Shown here: one piece after another, positions 5,669 to 7,541 of the stretch
Layout of the letters: every line of letters starts with the position of its first letter
How positions within the stretch are numbered: the stretch's first letter is position 1
Assembly: GCA_027730885.1 (NCBI GenBank)
Contig: JAQCHM010000157.1
Span: forward strand, 1 to 7,541
Direction: 5' to 3'
Source: Actinomycetota bacterium
Lineage (GTDB): Bacteria; Actinomycetota; Acidimicrobiia; Acidimicrobiales; SZUA-35
DNA length: 7,541 nucleotides
The notes under the pieces: model-generated
Told to the model about the DNA's origin: nothing
Databases searched by the model: none
Seen by the model: only the letters and a program-made list of their open reading frames with translations
Program-made: the position numbers and the translations under genes

Positions 5669-6169
5669 ATGGCCGGCCTCGAAGACCTCTACCGAGAGAT
5701 CATTCTCGATCACTACCGCAGCCCTCGGAACAAGGGTTCCCTCGAGACGCCGCCGGCCCACAAGACCGAAGGCTTCAATCCGTTGTGTGGCGATGAGATC
5801 GTGGTCTACTTGGTGCTCGACGACAACGACACGATCGTCGACATCAAGATCGGCGGACAAGGCTGTTCGATCTCACAGTCGTCGGCGTCGATGATGTCCG
5901 CCGCGGTGAAGGGCAAGTCGGTGGCCGAGGCCCGCAAGATGATGGCCTCGTTCAAGGCGATGATGAGCATCCACGAGAGCGACATCGGGGGCGACGGATC
6001 CGAAGCCGAGATCGGCATCGGCGGTATCGATGCGTCGGACCCCGCAGAGCTCAAGCTGGGCGACCTCGAGGCCCTGCGCGGCGTGGTGAAGTTCCCGGTG
6101 CGCATCAAGTGCGCCACGCTCAGTTGGAACACCCTCAACCAGGCCTTCGAAGAACTCAGCGCCGGGTGA
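5669..6169 (+). CDS. sufU: SufU, zinc-dependent sulfur acceptor for SufS
   Basis: SufU has an IscU-like fold and binds zinc; in Gram-positive bacteria and actinobacteria it accepts sulfur from SufS and stimulates the desulfurase. The zinc ligands are visible: Cys40 and Asp42 in FNPLCGDEI, Cys66 in GGQGCSISQSSASMM, and Cys148 in PVRIKCATLSW. The LYREIILDHYRSPRNKG start is typical of SufU. At 166 aa it is somewhat longer than the usual ~145-150. The extra length falls in the acidic, glycine-rich segment before the third cysteine block, about residues 102-130, where SufU proteins usually have a short linker. The SufU linker and absence of the IscU LPPVK motif argue against IscU. The strong AAGGAG fixes the start. 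Its stop overlaps the next start as TGATG. Confidence 0.95.
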   Translation: MAGLEDLYREIILDHYRSPRNKGSLETPPAHKTEGFNPLCGDEIVVYLVLDDNDTIVDIKIGGQGCSISQSSASMMSAAVKGKSVAEARKMMASFKAMMSIHESDIGGDGSEAEIGIGGIDASDPAELKLGDLEALRGVVKFPVRIKCATLSWNTLNQAFEELSAG

Positions 6170-6900
6170 TGTCGGACACGACCGACCCCGCCGACGACGC
6201 GCCTGTCAACGTGCGGGCACCGTCGCCCATCGACCGAGCCTTCCTCACCGGTCAGGACAATGTCGGCACTCTGTTGCTCGTGCGTCACGGCCAGCAACAG
6301 TGGCCCGACCCCGACACCTCGGTTTCAGCCGACTGGGTGGACCCACCGCTGTCGGAACTCGGCCACCGTCAGGCCGAGTGCGTCGGCCAGTATCTGGCCG
6401 ATCGTCCCATCTCTGCGGTGTACAGCTCGAACCTTTCACGGGCAAACGAGACCGGCCGAGCCATCGCACGCCACCACGGTCTCGAAGTCGAGGTTATCGA
6501 AGCCCTGTCGGAGATTCACCTCTATCGGGACCTTCCCCAGGATCAGAAGGCCGTCGAAACACTGGGCCAGAAGGCCATGGAAGGTGTATGGGAACGCTTT
6601 GTGCAAACCCAGCGATGGGACGCCTACCCCTACACCGAGCGATCGGAGGACTTCCGACGCCGCGTGGGTTGGGCCGTCGAGTCCACCATCGTGAGCCACC
6701 CCGGTGAGACCATCGTCGTCGCGTGTCACGGCGGCGTCATCAATGCCTATTTGGCCGAACTCCTCGGCCTCGGCGTCGACATGTTCTTCCGTCCGTTCCA
6801 CGCCTCGATCCACCGGGTCCTCTTCGGCCACGGCAAAAGGGTCATCGAGACCCTGAACGAAGAGTCCTACCTGGCCGCCAACGGCCTTCTCACTCACTGA
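6169..6900 (+). CDS. Histidine phosphatase family protein (phosphoglycerate mutase-like)
   Basis: The 243-aa product has the histidine-phosphatase core. LLVRHGQ (36-42) gives the phosphorylated His40 and Arg39. YSSNLSRANETG (85-96) gives the second phosphate-binding arginine, Arg91. Glu115 in LSEIHLYR is the probable acid, and His187 in VACHGGVI the second active-site histidine. It fits the broad cofactor-dependent phosphoglycerate mutase/SixA/CobC-type superfamily; the true substrate could be a sugar phosphate, nucleotide or other small phosphate. Some 33 residues rich in Asp, Pro and Ala precede the first strand. ATG at 6169 is chosen because it overlaps the sufU stop (TGATG), so translation is likely coupled; a GTG one codon earlier is also possible. 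Membership in a suf operon is unusual. It converges on the second sufC across a repeat element. Confidence 0.88.
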   Translation: MSDTTDPADDAPVNVRAPSPIDRAFLTGQDNVGTLLLVRHGQQQWPDPDTSVSADWVDPPLSELGHRQAECVGQYLADRPISAVYSSNLSRANETGRAIARHHGLEVEVIEALSEIHLYRDLPQDQKAVETLGQKAMEGVWERFVQTQRWDAYPYTERSEDFRRRVGWAVESTIVSHPGETIVVACHGGVINAYLAELLGLGVDMFFRPFHASIHRVLFGHGKRVIETLNEESYLAANGLLTH

Positions 6901-6932
6901 TTCGACCCGATTCTGGATTCGACCCGATTCTG
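6899..6932. repeat. 17-bp perfect tandem duplication after the phosphatase stop
   Basis: GATTCGACCCGATTCTG occurs at 6899-6915 and again at 6916-6932. It starts within the TGA stop codon and its second copy runs into the TTCTGCAAG arm of repeat copy B. Each unit itself contains two GATTC words. Confidence 0.9.
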
Positions 6933-7034
6933 CAAGCTCCTGCCTCTCCTCCCCCGAGCTGCAAGCCCATGGACCCCCCTGCGGGGGCGACGGTCTTGCA
7001 GAACGGGGGTGCGGGGGCCGGCGCTTGCAGAATC
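6926..7034. repeat. Intergenic heptamer-phased repeat element, copy B (likely bidirectional terminator)
   Basis: Outer arms GATTCTGCAAGC (6926-6937) and GCTTGCAGAATC (7023-7034) are a perfect 12-bp inverted repeat; with a 2-base bulge the pairing extends to 6921 and 7041. CTGCAAG is at 6930 and 6959; CTTGCAG is at 6995 and 7024. Each pair is spaced 29, and a 29-base centre separates them. By eye about 32 of 40 arm positions pair across the element. The centre holds CCCCC-TGC-GGGGG (6975-6987). The element fills the gap between the convergent phosphatase and second sufC genes. A terminator role is inferred from position and folding; the right half closely matches copy A. Confidence 0.85.
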
Positions 7035-7039
7035 TCGGG

Positions 7040-7541
7040 TCAGGCGTAGGCGGCGTAGCCGGTGTCCTCGAGTTCCTCCACCAGCTCGGGGCCTCCCGTG
7101 GCGACGACCCGCCCCTTGGCCAGGACGTGCACGACGTCGGGGCGGAGCTCCTCGAGCAGGCGCTTGTAGTGCGTGATGACGAGGACACCGAGCCCTTCGT
7201 CGGTGAGCGTCTCGATCCTTCGTGAGACGTCTCGGAGCGCGTCGACGTCGAGACCCGAATCGATCTCGTCGAGCACCGCGAACCTGGGCTGGAGGACGCC
7301 CAACTGGAGGGTTTCGTTCCGCTTCTTCTCGCCACCGGACAAATCGACATTGAGCGGACGCTCGAGGAACTTCTCGTCGAGGCCGATCCTCTCGGCTTCG
7401 GCCTTCAACAGCTCGTCGAGGTGCTCGACCGATCGGCCGGCCGAGACGAACGAAGCCGCGAGCGCGTCGTGAAGGGAGACCCCAGGTACCTCGGTCGGGT
7501 ACTGCATTCCGAGGAAGAGTCCGGCTTGTGCCCGCTGCCAC
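7040..7541 (-). CDS. sufC: SufC, Fe-S cluster assembly ATPase (second, diverged copy; N-terminus outside window)
   Basis: This is the C-terminal 166 codons or so of a second SufC; the open frame continues past the right edge. It starts within the Q-loop region (AGLFLGMQYPTEVPGVS). It then shows the signature LSGGEKKRNE, Walker B FAVLDEIDSGLDVDAL and the H-loop VITHYKRLLEEL, ending in DGYAAYA-type residues (DTGYAAYA). These words are SufC-specific. It differs from the first copy in many positions, including the whole helical segment between Q-loop and signature, so it is not a recent duplicate. The Walker A motif lies off the window. Being on the opposite strand and at the end of a transcription unit, it may close a separate operon, perhaps one with sufB and sufD to the right; that is inference. 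The stop codon abuts repeat copy B. Confidence 0.92.
   Translation of the reverse strand, partial: WQRAQAGLFLGMQYPTEVPGVSLHDALAASFVSAGRSVEHLDELLKAEAERIGLDEKFLERPLNVDLSGGEKKRNETLQLGVLQPRFAVLDEIDSGLDVDALRDVSRRIETLTDEGLGVLVITHYKRLLEELRPDVVHVLAKGRVVATGGPELVEELEDTGYAAYA

Noticed and set aside
6926..7034. Regular 29-base spacing suggesting a CRISPR or iteron array
   Set aside because: The repeated word is only 7 bases and reverses orientation halfway, and the intervening sequence is itself conserved between copies, unlike CRISPR spacers. No cas or replication gene is nearby.

Overview
This is a GC-rich, gene-dense stretch of a bacterial chromosome. The gene set, dense packing and apparent leaderless starts fit a high-GC actinobacterium, possibly a member of the Acidimicrobiia. 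That placement is inference from gene content and promoter style; no marker gene settles it. It holds ten protein genes, eight complete as drawn (the acetyltransferase start is in doubt) and one cut at each edge. No RNA genes, CRISPR array, IS element or phage gene was seen, and no gene-free stretch exceeds about 125 bases.

Left part (1-2105): the C-terminal end of an alpha/beta hydrolase runs rightwards into an intergenic repeat element. Convergent to it is a leftward group: a small two-helix membrane protein, a carboxymuconolactone decarboxylase-family protein and a GNAT acetyltransferase. The GNAT reading frame seems to be knocked out of phase with its natural ATG. Middle (2106-3525): a metallo-beta-lactamase-fold hydrolase faces a crotonase-superfamily enzyme that lacks one of the two hydratase glutamates. 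Right part (3526-7541): a divergent promoter region starts a rightward operon sufC-sufS-sufU plus a histidine-phosphatase gene. It converges on the end of a second, diverged sufC on the other strand.

SufS (cysteine desulfurase), SufU (zinc protein that accepts sulfur from SufS) and SufC (scaffold ATPase) are parts of the SUF iron-sulfur cluster assembly pathway. The scaffold partners SufB and SufD are not in the window. They may lie upstream of the second sufC, beyond the right edge.

Three patterns cut across the genes. (1) Five transcription-unit heads each have a TANNNT -10 hexamer ending 6 or 7 bases before the start codon, as expected for leaderless mRNAs. The genes inside the suf operon instead use overlaps or a Shine-Dalgarno. 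(2) Two copies of an intergenic element built from the heptamer CTGCAAG/CTTGCAG with 29-base phasing sit between convergent genes. (3) Perfect short tandem duplications (11, 13 and 17 bp) sit on or next to three stop codons; two of them abut the repeat elements. The repeat element is the best candidate here for something undescribed.
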